DNA from: Dysgonomonas hofstadii
GTDB taxonomy: Bacteria; Bacteroidota; Bacteroidia; Bacteroidales; Dysgonomonadaceae
Assembly: GCF_014196915.1 (NCBI RefSeq)
Contig: NZ_JACIEP010000001.1
Location: 186,001-250,000, forward strand
DNA length: 64,000 nucleotides
Direction: 5' to 3'
The notes under the pieces are model-generated. The model was not told the DNA's origin. It ran no database searches and saw nothing but the letters and a program-made list of their open reading frames with translations. This document shows positions 8,164 through 18,019 of this stretch, piece by piece (the first letter of the stretch is position 1; each line of letters begins with the position of its first letter). Both the position numbers and the translations under genes were made by a program.

Positions 8164-10287
8164 ATGAAATTGAAAAACAAGCCAACTTTACTTTTTATAG
8201 TAGGCATCTTATTATGTGGATTCTTTTCGTGTAGTGATGACAGTATGTCGCTACCGGAACAAAAAATCAATGTTGCCCGGGTGACAGATGTCATATTGAC
8301 CCAAGCGGTGAATGGCGGAGAGTCTCTGGAACTGAATGACGTAAATGCGGAAATAAATTTCGTTTCACAACTCACATTTGACAACAAACTTAATTTATGG
8401 TCTAATCCTACATTGGAACAGACTTTTGCCGGCGCATTTGATATTGAGAAAGAAAATGTAACTATTGTTAATGACAAAGACGTTAAGATAACCTCGGCTG
8501 ATATCACCGTGGATGAGAACAATAGGCTGAAAATAGCCTTTACCAAAGTCGATAATTCTTATAGTTACATGGAGTCATCTACAATCACAATCTCTGTGAA
8601 GGCCGGACTCAAAACAGACTTAACGGATGATGATTTAGGTGTGCTTGCCAGTACCGGATATAACGGACAGGCTACGTTTTATGGAGAAAAAGCCGATCAG
8701 AATATTAAGTCTAATTTTGTCTCGGTAACTTCTAAAATACAACTTTCGGAACCATATACAATAAAAGGTGACCTGAACAATGATAAATATAAATATCAAC
8801 TCAATGTTATTTACTTCATTCCAAGTGACATAAAGGCAAATCCGAATTTCCAGAGACGTATCAGCACAATTTTGCTTAAACACCAATTGTTTGTAATGAA
8901 ATGGATGAAGTATTGGGGATATGAAGAAAAAAGCTTTGGTTTGCCGCTCGACGAGAACGGCATGGTGAAAGTTGTTGTCGTAAACGGAAAAGAAAAAAAA
9001 GCAGATTATCCTTACGACTCGAGTATAAGTGTACCTAAAATGAAGGCCGAAGTAGAACAGCATTATACAGATAATAATCTCACCTGGTATAGTGAACATA
9101 CGCTTATTGTAACAGCAACCAATGGCGATGTTTCTGAAACTCCTTTCTACGGATCGGGGAAATGGTGTTATGCTACAGATTATGAAGGTATGGCTTACGA
9201 ATTATATAATATAGATCCTATCACGGGAGAAGCAATAAATCCGACACCTCTCACAACAAATCTGATAGGAGGATTATTGCATGAACTTGGACATGGACTG
9301 AACGCTCCGCATGTAGGACCTACCCTTTCACAAAAGAATGATTCGCAGTTCGGTATATCTTTGATGGGATCGGGTAACACAACGTATGGTAAAAAACCAA
9401 CGTTTATGCATCATACGACTGCGGCCATAATGAATAACTGCCAGCTATCGGCTACTACTGACAAGACATATTATGAAACAACTACCGGGGCAGTAATACT
9501 TGAAGACCCGATTATAGATGGAAATAATGTTACCGTGAAAGGTTCTTTCACCGCATCGCGTACTGTAACAGACGTAATCGTGCGTTTCTATAACTCAACC
9601 GAAACATTTTTGGGAGGATCATCAGGTTACACCAGTGTGGCCTGGGTAGCAAAACCGGACGGGAACAAATTCGAAATTACAGTACCTATCAGTGAACTGA
9701 GTGTAAATACTTTCAAATATAAAGTAGGCGCAACTATTCTGATGGATAATGGTACTACGGCAAGTGTGAGTCTGGCTAGTATCTACAGGCAGGAAAACAA
9801 TACCCTTGTATGCGAAACTGTAAAGAATGACGGTACATGGGCAGTAATTACTTCGCATTCTATTCCTGTTGACGATGTTGCAAACAATTTTGCAGCTGGT
9901 CTGGTAGACGGAATTAGTACTACTTATATGGCATTGGTAAAACCAGGTAAGACTTATGGCGGAGTAACCGTAGCAGCAACAGAAAGTGTATGGTTTACTG
10001 TAAACTTCAAAAAGCAAACTGAGTTTAATACGATAACAGTCGTCAACAGAAACTTTAATGTTATCCTGAATCCAAAAACCGTATCGTTTTACGGAAGTAA
10101 TACAAATAATGGTACTGACTGGGTGGTAATAAAGAAAGATGTCGATCTTCCTGATAATAAAACGAATACTATTATATTGGATACGCCGGCAAACTACCAG
10201 TACCTGAAAATGACATACGACAAATGGGATACTAGTGGTGGAAGTACAATGCAGATTACTGAACTGGAATTACTAAATACGAAATAG
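8164..10287 (+). CDS. Metzincin-like zinc metalloprotease lipoprotein with C-terminal F5/8 (discoidin) domain
   Basis: This 707-residue protein begins with a lipoprotein signal (LLCGFFSCSDD), so it is probably surface-anchored. Residues about 35-170 look like an Ig-like beta domain. The central domain has HELGHGLNAPH, which fits the metzincin zinc motif HExxHxxGxxH except that Asn replaces the usual Gly. A Met-turn-like segment (GISLMGSGN) follows, as in metzincins. The C-terminal ~150 residues resemble an F5/8 type C carbohydrate-binding domain (VSFYGSNTNNGTDW, STMQITELELL), with an approach segment (LVDG...ALVKPGK) shared with the lipoprotein at 31606. It has its own HTCS-1 type promoter. 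It probably works with the M60 enzyme on glycoproteins; the exact MEROPS family is not resolved. Confidence 0.78.
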   Translation: MKLKNKPTLLFIVGILLCGFFSCSDDSMSLPEQKINVARVTDVILTQAVNGGESLELNDVNAEINFVSQLTFDNKLNLWSNPTLEQTFAGAFDIEKENVTIVNDKDVKITSADITVDENNRLKIAFTKVDNSYSYMESSTITISVKAGLKTDLTDDDLGVLASTGYNGQATFYGEKADQNIKSNFVSVTSKIQLSEPYTIKGDLNNDKYKYQLNVIYFIPSDIKANPNFQRRISTILLKHQLFVMKWMKYWGYEEKSFGLPLDENGMVKVVVVNGKEKKADYPYDSSISVPKMKAEVEQHYTDNNLTWYSEHTLIVTATNGDVSETPFYGSGKWCYATDYEGMAYELYNIDPITGEAINPTPLTTNLIGGLLHELGHGLNAPHVGPTLSQKNDSQFGISLMGSGNTTYGKKPTFMHHTTAAIMNNCQLSATTDKTYYETTTGAVILEDPIIDGNNVTVKGSFTASRTVTDVIVRFYNSTETFLGGSSGYTSVAWVAKPDGNKFEITVPISELSVNTFKYKVGATILMDNGTTASVSLASIYRQENNTLVCETVKNDGTWAVITSHSIPVDDVANNFAAGLVDGISTTYMALVKPGKTYGGVTVAATESVWFTVNFKKQTEFNTITVVNRNFNVILNPKTVSFYGSNTNNGTDWVVIKKDVDLPDNKTNTIILDTPANYQYLKMTYDKWDTSGGSTMQITELELLNTK

Positions 10288-10322
10288 AAAGAGTTAAGAG
10301 GATTAATTTAATATTTTGACCG

Positions 10323-10355
10323 GTCCTGAGTAAGCGTTATAAGTTTATTCAGGAC
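10323..10355 (+). terminator. Hairpin after the metzincin gene
   Basis: An 11-bp stem (GTCCTGAGTAA pairing with TTATTCAGGAC, one G-U) lies 36 bases after the stop. An outer CCGGT/ACCGG pair could extend it. The T tract is poor, so termination is likely but not certain. Confidence 0.55.
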
Positions 10356-10433
10356 TAGTTAATTGTAAGAACCGGAAAAATATATTATTTTTAATATATC
10401 ATTCCATCGGAATTAGTAAAAACTGTACAGTAC

Positions 10434-10441
10434 TTAGTTTG
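10434..10441 (+). promoter_or_regulatory. Candidate -7 box for HTCS-1
   Basis: TTAGTTTG, one mismatch from TAnnTTTG, lies 48 bases upstream of the HTCS-1 start. No GCAAR direct repeats are seen here, so the regulator gene does not appear to be autoregulated through the same operator. Confidence 0.3.
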
Positions 10442-10489
10442 TTTTATTGGGGAGTTCAATATTTCCTTTTTTAGAAAGAATCAATATTT

Positions 10490-13400
10490 ATGCGTTTTAT
10501 AATAGCTCTGTTTCTGGGATTTATGTCTATCCTATCGGCTAATTCTCAAATTGATTATAAATTTCGGACCCTTTCTCCCGGGGGAGGGTTCTATTATGAT
10601 GGAGTCAGCCGTATCGAACAAGATAAGGAAGGGTTTATTTGGGTGCTTATGGCAAACGAATTATATCGTTTCGATGGCTATCAATATAAACGATATCATA
10701 GTTATTTCAAAGAAATGGAAGACTCTGTCAGATGGTCATTTGTAAATATGGCATCTGACTCGAAAGGAAATTTTTATGTAAATACAAATAACGGACTTTT
10801 TATCTACGATGGCATTCAGGATAAATTTGATAAGATATTTAACCCTGTTGATCATGTAAGGGTCGATGGAAGGGATAGTGTCTGGATAAAGGTCGATAAC
10901 CGGTGGAGTCTACTCGATACAAAGAGCGGAAATCTCACCACACCCTTGTATGACGGGGAGTCGCTATCTATGATTGGTAATATTTTCTGTACACATGGTG
11001 ATGATCTTTACTTATTCTCAAATTATAGCCGTATTTACCGTTTCAATTATATAAAAAAAGAATTCCATCTTTGTTCCAATATGCCATATGCCGATGGTGT
11101 TATTTCATATGCAAGAGCATATAAAGGCAAGCTTTGGGTACTGAAGCATAAGTATGGACTATTTAAAATAGATTTATCCACATTCGCAATAGAAGAACGC
11201 TTCGACCTTTTTAACGGTGATAATGCTACACAGGTGAGAACTTTCTTTATAGATAAGAATGGTTGTATATGGGTAGGCTCGTTGTCAGGATTAGATATAT
11301 TTGATCCGGACAAGAAGATGTGGACACAGTTTACTCATTCAGAAACAGATTTTTTTAGCTTGCCCAATAATTCTGTATGGGCAATAAATGAAGACAGGCA
11401 AAAAAATATTTGGATAGGAACATATTCGGGATTACTTTCTTATGTAAACCTTGATGAAAAAAAGGCATTTAAGACATATACTCCCCGGAAGAATCAACTG
11501 AGCCATATACCTGTAAGCGCATTTGCCGAAGATGATAATTTCATATGGGTGGGAACCGAAGGTGGGGGTATAAATCAAATAAGTAAGACTACAGGTGAAT
11601 TTTCATATTATAAAAGTACATTGGGAAGTAAAAAGATAACTTTTGATAATATAAAATCCATGGTGGTCGACAAAGATAAAAACCTTTGGATAGCAATGTA
11701 TACCGGAGGGCTTGATTGTTACAATACAAAAACAAATCAGGTAAGAAACTTTAGATCTCGGAAAGACAGTAATTCTTTGTTGAATAACAATATCCGTAAG
11801 ATTATAAAAGACGGGGATTTGGGGTTGTGGATTATATATCAACAACAAAAGACAATAATATCCTTCTATTCATTCAAAGACAATTTATTCTATCATTATG
11901 ATATCGATGGTGAAAATGAGACTCGGTATCTATTTGATATTCTCCGTTCAGGAGAAGACCAACTGTGGACGATCACAAATAAAAAGCTTTATCGGATGAA
12001 CACAAGAGATCATTCGGTAGATGTTATGCAGCAGAAAGATTCTACTTTCATGGACTTTAATACATTCTGCCTCGATGATTCAGGCAACATATGGATAGGT
12101 ACTATCGGAAACGGCTTGGTAAGATATAATCCCAGTAAATCTGAATTTACTCTCTTTTCCGAAATATTGAAATACAATATATATTCAATATTCAATATTT
12201 GTTACGATGACGAGGGTAATCTTTGGATGGGAACAGATAATGGACTGATAAGATATAATATAAAGAAAGATCATTATTCAAAGTATGATAAGGGTGATGG
12301 TGTCCAAGGGCAGGTATATTATCCTCTGGCAGCGATGAAAGGTCTGAATGGAGACTTGTATTTTGGAGGCACCAATGGCTTTACAATTGTGAATCCTAAA
12401 AATATTCCTCACAATACTTACAAACCGAAAGTTATAATTTCTGAACTTTTGATAGACCATAAACCATCAAAATTAAATTTTATTCCTAACGATTCTTTAG
12501 GTTTAAAAAATGAACTTGTTCTTAATTATTCTCAGGCTAATTTCGGATTCAGATTTTCTTCAGATAACTACCTGATTCCGGAAAAAAATCACTACAAATA
12601 CAGGCTCAGAGGATATGATGATCGCTGGATAGAAGTGAATGCTTCCAATCGTGTGGCACTTTATTCCAAAGTGCCGGCAGGAACTTATTATTTTGAGGTT
12701 TTGGCAGCTAATAACGATGGGGTCTGGAGCGATCATCCCACAATAATAAAAATTATTCGTAAGCCTGCACTATGGCTCAGTTGGCCTGCTTATATCTTGT
12801 ATACCATAATTATTTGTGGTATAATATTTATGATCCTCCGTTACTATTATGAGAAGAAAAAGTTAAAGAACCAATTGTATCTTGAAAATCTGGAAAAAGA
12901 GAAAAAAGAACAAATACATCAGGCTCAATTAAGATTTTTCACTAATATATCTCACGATTTCAGAACCCCATTATCTCTTATCTTGGCGGCCTTGGGCCGG
13001 TTGAGGCAAGAAGGATTAAAAGAATATTATTATAGAATATTGAACAGTAATGCCCAGCGGCTATTGAATCTGATAAATGAGTTGATGGATTTCAGAACCG
13101 TTGAAAATGGTAAGATGAAGCTGGCTATAGAAGCTTTTAATGTAAATGAATATGTCGAGAAATTGGCATTGGATTTTACCGATTATGCCAAACAGCATAA
13201 TATTACATTCAATATAATTAAGGACAAAGGAATGCCTCGGGAAGTTTATGCAGATAAACATCTTATAGAAAAAATCGTTATGAACTTGTTAAATAATGCT
13301 TTCAAATATACAAAAGAAGGAGGAACGATTTCAATAGAAATATTATCAAACTCTGATGTGTTTTCATCTCGATATGAGAATCAATATACGGTAAAGAACG

Positions 13401-14548
13401 AAGAACTGTTGGTTTCTCCTTTTTCAATTGTCGTCAGAGATTCAGGGGTAGGGATATCCAAAGAATCTATTTCTAATGTGTTTGAGCGTTTCTATAAAGT
13501 AAATACTGTAAATACAGACTCTCATTTGGGAACAGGCATTGGCCTGGCTTTGGTGAAAAGTATAGTTCTGCTTCATAAAGGTACAATCTCTATATATAGC
13601 GAACGGGACAAAGGTACTGATATGGAGGTGAGGTTGCCGCTGGATAAATCTGTTTATGAAGATTCTGAATTCTTAGTGAAAGTAGACGATATAGAATCCA
13701 TTGATACAAATCCGATAGAGGATAATGATTTAGAGGAAGAGGGAGGATTAGTTGAGGAAGAAACAGTCCTGCTTAGAGATAAGAAGCGGGTTTTACTTGC
13801 TGAAGATAATAATGATTTAAGAATTTTACTGGCTGGAGCTTTATCCGATAATTATGAAGTTATTGAGGCTGCAGATGGTCTAATCGCGGAGGAATTTATT
13901 AATGAGATGGAGATTGATCTCATAATAAGTGACATAATGATGCCGTTCAAGGATGGGGTAACATTATGTAGAGAAGTTAAAAATGATATTAAAACCTCTC
14001 ATATCCCATTTATTCTTCTTACCGCAAAAAATAGTGTAGAAAGTAAAATAGAAGGAGCCGGCTCGGGAGCCGATATTTATCTGGAAAAACCAATAGATAT
14101 CAGTTTTCTGATACTATCTGTACAAAATATATTCAAACATCAGCAACAGTTGAAAGAATATTATGCTAAAAACTATTTTGTTGATAGTGCTGAATTATCT
14201 ACAAATGAACATGATAACAAATTCTTGAAAAAATTTGTTGAAATTATAGAAGCAAATATAGATCAGTCGGAGATGGATGTGAATTATATTGCATCTCAGT
14301 TATTGATGAGCAGGAGTAAATTGTATACTAAGATTAAATCGTTAACCGACAAGTCTATTGTGGAATTCATTTTGAGTCACCGGATGAGAAAAGCCGCCCG
14401 AATGATAATAGAAGAAGATTTGACTATGCGTGAAATAATGGCTCATGTCGGGATTGAGAGTCAATCTTATTTTACAAATGCTTTTAAGAAAGAGTTTGGA
14501 GAAACCCCGACAGCTTTTGCTGCGAAGCATAGGAAAAAGAATAAATGA
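10490..14548 (+). CDS. Hybrid two-component system regulator (HTCS-1)
   Basis: A one-protein sensor and transcription factor of the Bacteroidota HTCS type, 1352 residues. Order: signal segment 1-20; periplasmic two-component propeller repeats to about 690 (many W(I/V)G blades such as IWVGSLSGLDIF, IWIGTYSGLL); a Y_Y_Y domain to about 760; one membrane helix near 764-786; HisKA with phospho-acceptor H822 in NISHDFRTPL; HATPase with DSGVGIS and GTGIGLAL; REC with D1148 in IISDIMMP; and a C-terminal AraC-type helix-turn-helix pair. Family members bind an oligosaccharide in the periplasm and activate a nearby PUL. The surrounding genes share a direct-repeat promoter element (6163, 8048, 14589, 21074), inferred to be its binding site. 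The ligand is unknown. Confidence 0.95.
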   Translation: MRFIIALFLGFMSILSANSQIDYKFRTLSPGGGFYYDGVSRIEQDKEGFIWVLMANELYRFDGYQYKRYHSYFKEMEDSVRWSFVNMASDSKGNFYVNTNNGLFIYDGIQDKFDKIFNPVDHVRVDGRDSVWIKVDNRWSLLDTKSGNLTTPLYDGESLSMIGNIFCTHGDDLYLFSNYSRIYRFNYIKKEFHLCSNMPYADGVISYARAYKGKLWVLKHKYGLFKIDLSTFAIEERFDLFNGDNATQVRTFFIDKNGCIWVGSLSGLDIFDPDKKMWTQFTHSETDFFSLPNNSVWAINEDRQKNIWIGTYSGLLSYVNLDEKKAFKTYTPRKNQLSHIPVSAFAEDDNFIWVGTEGGGINQISKTTGEFSYYKSTLGSKKITFDNIKSMVVDKDKNLWIAMYTGGLDCYNTKTNQVRNFRSRKDSNSLLNNNIRKIIKDGDLGLWIIYQQQKTIISFYSFKDNLFYHYDIDGENETRYLFDILRSGEDQLWTITNKKLYRMNTRDHSVDVMQQKDSTFMDFNTFCLDDSGNIWIGTIGNGLVRYNPSKSEFTLFSEILKYNIYSIFNICYDDEGNLWMGTDNGLIRYNIKKDHYSKYDKGDGVQGQVYYPLAAMKGLNGDLYFGGTNGFTIVNPKNIPHNTYKPKVIISELLIDHKPSKLNFIPNDSLGLKNELVLNYSQANFGFRFSSDNYLIPEKNHYKYRLRGYDDRWIEVNASNRVALYSKVPAGTYYFEVLAANNDGVWSDHPTIIKIIRKPALWLSWPAYILYTIIICGIIFMILRYYYEKKKLKNQLYLENLEKEKKEQIHQAQLRFFTNISHDFRTPLSLILAALGRLRQEGLKEYYYRILNSNAQRLLNLINELMDFRTVENGKMKLAIEAFNVNEYVEKLALDFTDYAKQHNITFNIIKDKGMPREVYADKHLIEKIVMNLLNNAFKYTKEGGTISIEILSNSDVFSSRYENQYTVKNEELLVSPFSIVVRDSGVGISKESISNVFERFYKVNTVNTDSHLGTGIGLALVKSIVLLHKGTISIYSERDKGTDMEVRLPLDKSVYEDSEFLVKVDDIESIDTNPIEDNDLEEEGGLVEEETVLLRDKKRVLLAEDNNDLRILLAGALSDNYEVIEAADGLIAEEFINEMEIDLIISDIMMPFKDGVTLCREVKNDIKTSHIPFILLTAKNSVESKIEGAGSGADIYLEKPIDISFLILSVQNIFKHQQQLKEYYAKNYFVDSAELSTNEHDNKFLKKFVEIIEANIDQSEMDVNYIASQLLMSRSKLYTKIKSLTDKSIVEFILSHRMRKAARMIIEEDLTMREIMAHVGIESQSYFTNAFKKEFGETPTAFAAKHRKKNK

Positions 14549-14588
14549 TAGAGTTTGATGCTGTTTTTCTGCCGTATAAACGGAAATG

Positions 14589-14642
14589 GCAAAATAAATA
14601 ACAATTTGAGCAAGACTAAATAAGCCTGTGAAGATAACTTTG
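14589..14642 (+). promoter_or_regulatory. HTCS-1 type operator and -7 box for the GH105-GH2-GH29-GH109 operon (site C)
   Basis: GCAAA (14589-14593) and GCAAG (14610-14614) are spaced 21 bp. Twenty bases follow, then TAACTTTG (14635-14642), a perfect TAnnTTTG. The expected transcript start, near 14649, supports translation from ATG 14674 rather than TTG 14659. Confidence 0.75.
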
Positions 14643-14673
14643 TTTCCGGTATTTTACTTTGCAGAAGATAATT

Positions 14674-15819
14674 ATGGCTGGAAAAACACGCATTGTCGTC
14701 TTAATTTTACAATTAATCTTTTTACTTAATTCATGTGGTAATTCACAAGGGTCTTATTCTGTGGTTACAGAGAAGGAGATAGTCTCTGTAGCTAGAAAAG
14801 TCATATCGTGGCAACAAAAGAATTTTACATATAAGCAAGAAGGAAATCTTCACGATTATGGAATAGATGCATGGACAAATGCTGTCTTGTATTTAGGTAT
14901 GGAAGAATGGGCAAAAACAGTAGACGACGAATCCCTTTATACCTGGTTATATTCTATCGGGGAGAAAAATAATTGGCAAATACCTGCCAATTTTAAGGAT
15001 TCCCCTAAATATCAGTTATATCATGCTGATGAATTGTGCATAGGTCAATTTTATCTTAATATGTATCAAAAATATGGAGATAAAAAGATGCTCGATTCTG
15101 TAAAAGAACGTATCGATTGGATTATAAATAATCCTCCGGACACAAGTATGGTTTATAAAAATAAACAAACATGGTCATGGTGTGATGCCTTGTTCATGGC
15201 TCCTCCTGTCTATTTAAGATTATATTCTATAACTAACGATTCAAAATACCTCGAATTTATGGATGAACATTTCAGAGCTGCGTATAATCATTTGTATGAC
15301 AGTGATGAAGGGTTATTCTTCCGTGATGATAGTTATTTCGATAAGAAAGAAAATAATGGAGAAAAGGTATTCTGGGGTCGTGGCAATGGTTGGGTTGCTG
15401 CTGGATTGGCGAATATTTTGAGATTATTACCCGCCACATCAGAATACAGACCGTTCTATGAGAAATTATATATAGAATTATGTTCAAAACTGGCTGGTAT
15501 GCAAAATAGCGACGGCTTTTGGCATGCCAGCCTTCTCGATCCGGAGAGCTATCCTTCTCCAGAAACCAGCGCAACAGCTTTGATAACGTATGCTTTAGTA
15601 TATGGTGTCAACGAATCATTGCTCGATAAGGAACGCTATTTACCTGTGGCAATGAAATCATGGGATGCGTTGAATTCCATAGTCAACAGAAAAGGAAAAC
15701 TTGGCTGGGTACAACCTATTGGTGCCGATCCTAAAAAAGTAACAAAAGATATGACTGCTGTTTATGGGGTGGGAGCGTTCTTGCTGACTGCCACTGAAGT
15801 ATATAAACTGCAAAAATAA
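14674..15819 (+). CDS. GH105 unsaturated glucuronyl/rhamnogalacturonyl hydrolase-type lipoprotein
   Basis: First gene of a four-enzyme operon. The ATG at 14674 gives a compact lipoprotein signal (IVVLILQLIFLLNSCGN); an in-frame TTG at 14659 would start only about 10 bases into the predicted transcript. The (alpha/alpha)6-barrel is recognised from TWSWCDALFMAPPVYLRL (likely catalytic D171), GRGNGWVAAGLANIL and ETSATALITYAL. Length is 381 residues. It differs clearly from the pectin-operon GH105 at 3458, so a different unsaturated uronide is likely; GH105 members from arabinogalactan-protein loci are a precedent. No polysaccharide lyase is visible in this regulon, so the source of its substrate is unclear. 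Confidence 0.85.
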   Translation: MAGKTRIVVLILQLIFLLNSCGNSQGSYSVVTEKEIVSVARKVISWQQKNFTYKQEGNLHDYGIDAWTNAVLYLGMEEWAKTVDDESLYTWLYSIGEKNNWQIPANFKDSPKYQLYHADELCIGQFYLNMYQKYGDKKMLDSVKERIDWIINNPPDTSMVYKNKQTWSWCDALFMAPPVYLRLYSITNDSKYLEFMDEHFRAAYNHLYDSDEGLFFRDDSYFDKKENNGEKVFWGRGNGWVAAGLANILRLLPATSEYRPFYEKLYIELCSKLAGMQNSDGFWHASLLDPESYPSPETSATALITYALVYGVNESLLDKERYLPVAMKSWDALNSIVNRKGKLGWVQPIGADPKKVTKDMTAVYGVGAFLLTATEVYKLQK

Positions 15820-15839
15820 AACTCTGAATATATAGAGCC

Positions 15840-17999
15840 ATGAAAAAAATAATACTGAACCTTTTCCTTCTGAATTTTATAATCGTACTGTCTGTTACAG
15901 GTCGCGATGTAATATCTTTCAATGATGGATGGAGTTTCAAGAAGGGACCATTTACTAAAAGCGCTACTTTATTAACTGATGACCAGGTAGGGGGTCAATG
16001 GCAGGAAGTGACGATCCCACACACATGGAATGCTAAAGATATGCAAACAGATTTGGCTAATATGTCATGGATTCGCAATCCTCAGGAGCGTTTCTATACA
16101 GGAGAGGCCATGTATAAGAAAACATATACACCGGATAGTGCCTTAATAGACAAAAGGATTTTTCTTCGTTTCGAAGGTGTGGGTTCTGTCGCAAGCGTTT
16201 ATGTAAATAATCAATATGCAGGGAAACATCTGGGTGCCTATTCTGCATTTGCTATCGAGATAAGCTCTCTTCTGAAGTATGGGGAAGAAAATGAAATTAT
16301 AGTTTTAGCCGATAACACTCCCCGTCCCGATGTAATCCCCGTTAATAATGTACTCTTTGGTGTCTATGGCGGTATCTATCGGGATATAAACCTGATTGTT
16401 ACAGAAAAAGTAAATATTGCTGTGGATGATTATGCATCGGCAGGTATATTTATATCACAGAAGGAGGTAAATTCTAAATCGGCAAACGTAACGATAAAAA
16501 CCAAAATAGATAACAAAACTTTCAGGAAGCAGCACATTAATCTTGTCACTACCATCTTCGAAATGGATGGAAAAACCGTCAAGGCCAAAATGGAATCACT
16601 GGTAACATTGCCTACTCAGGGAAGACAATTCCTTGAACAAGATTTTTTAATTAAAAAACCACATTTGTGGCAAGGACTGGAAGATCCGTATTTATATAAA
16701 GTCGTTACTCAGATTGTCGATGACGGTCAAATCCTTGACCAAATTATGCAGCCTTTAGGACTTCGTCACTTCGAACTGAAAACAGGAGAGGGGATGTTTC
16801 TCAACGGGAAAAAGGTCCCGATGTATGGGACATGTCGCCATCAGGATTGGTGGGAATTAGGAAGCGCATTAAAAAAAGAACACCATGATAAGGATCTGGA
16901 AATCATAAAAGAAATGGGTGCCACGACAATTCGACTTGCTCACTATCAGCAAGCCGAATATATTTATGCCAAATGCGATAGTATAGGGTTTATTGTATGG
17001 GCCGAAATACCTTTTGTAAATAGTGTAAGTACACTGGAAACAGAAAATGCAAAGCAACAGTTAACAGAACTTATCCGTCAGAATTATAACCATCCATCCA
17101 TATATGTATGGGGATTGCATAACGAAGTATATAAGCCTTTTCAGCAAACAATACCTTTGACTACGACGTTGCACGATCTGGCAAAAACGGAGGATCCGTA
17201 CAGGTATACAATATCTGTTAGCGGGTACAATGCCATAGATGCTACAGCCAATAATAATGCCGACATACAGGGAATTAACCATTATTTTGGTTGGTATGGC
17301 GGTAAAATAGGGGACATAAAGGACTGGGCCGAAAAAATAGAGAAAGAGTTCCCGGATCATAATGTAATGTTTTCGGAATATGGTGGCGAGGCAAATATTT
17401 ACCAGCAAAAAGAAGATGTTGGTGAAATCGGGGATTGCTGTGGATTCGACAAAAAATATTATGAGACTTTTGGGACTAAGTTCCATGAGATACAGTGGGG
17501 AATAATTTCTCAGCATCCATATATTCTGGCTTCTTATATTTGGAATACTTTCGACTTTGGCACTCCCCTCTCTTCTCAAGGAGGTATACACTCCCGCAAT
17601 ATGAAAGGTCTGGTAACATTCGACCGTAAAACTAAAAAAGATCCTTTTTACTGGTATAAAGCAAATTGGAGTAAAGAGCCGGTACTGTATCTTACTCAAC
17701 GCAGAGCCGATCAGCGGGAAAATGAAAACACATCAGTAACCGTATATTCTAATACAGGTACTCCCCGCTTATATATAAATAATACGGAAGTTACCGATTT
17801 CAGTAAGGGTACTACCCCTGTTCACTACATTTTCAATGTTGTGAAACTTAAAGAAGGGGAAAATATCATCGAAGTCAAAGCTAATGATAACGGACAAGAA
17901 TTATCGGATAAAATCATTTGGTATTATTCTCCTGAAAACAAGAAGAGTGCCAGTTCTGAACAACCTAAAGAAAGAACAGAAGAACATATCGGACTATAA
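15840..17999 (+). CDS. Glycoside hydrolase family 2 (beta-galactosidase/beta-glucuronidase type)
   Basis: A 719-residue secreted exo-glycosidase with a ~20-residue signal ending VTGRD. Domain order is the GH2 sugar-binding domain (WQEVTIPHTWN, LRFEGVGSVASVYVNN, FGVYGGIYRDI), an Ig-like domain, then the TIM barrel. Catalytic residues are acid/base E429 in WGLHNEV and nucleophile E513 in MFSEYGGEA. A C-terminal Ig-like region follows the barrel, ending in a charged tail (KSASSEQPKERTEEH). It starts 20 bases after the GH105 stop. GH2 covers beta-galactosidase, beta-glucuronidase and others; the short sequence motifs do not settle which. Confidence 0.9.
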   Translation: MKKIILNLFLLNFIIVLSVTGRDVISFNDGWSFKKGPFTKSATLLTDDQVGGQWQEVTIPHTWNAKDMQTDLANMSWIRNPQERFYTGEAMYKKTYTPDSALIDKRIFLRFEGVGSVASVYVNNQYAGKHLGAYSAFAIEISSLLKYGEENEIIVLADNTPRPDVIPVNNVLFGVYGGIYRDINLIVTEKVNIAVDDYASAGIFISQKEVNSKSANVTIKTKIDNKTFRKQHINLVTTIFEMDGKTVKAKMESLVTLPTQGRQFLEQDFLIKKPHLWQGLEDPYLYKVVTQIVDDGQILDQIMQPLGLRHFELKTGEGMFLNGKKVPMYGTCRHQDWWELGSALKKEHHDKDLEIIKEMGATTIRLAHYQQAEYIYAKCDSIGFIVWAEIPFVNSVSTLETENAKQQLTELIRQNYNHPSIYVWGLHNEVYKPFQQTIPLTTTLHDLAKTEDPYRYTISVSGYNAIDATANNNADIQGINHYFGWYGGKIGDIKDWAEKIEKEFPDHNVMFSEYGGEANIYQQKEDVGEIGDCCGFDKKYYETFGTKFHEIQWGIISQHPYILASYIWNTFDFGTPLSSQGGIHSRNMKGLVTFDRKTKKDPFYWYKANWSKEPVLYLTQRRADQRENENTSVTVYSNTGTPRLYINNTEVTDFSKGTTPVHYIFNVVKLKEGENIIEVKANDNGQELSDKIIWYYSPENKKSASSEQPKERTEEHIGL

Positions 18000-18019
18000 A
18001 TAAATTACATATCTAAAGA

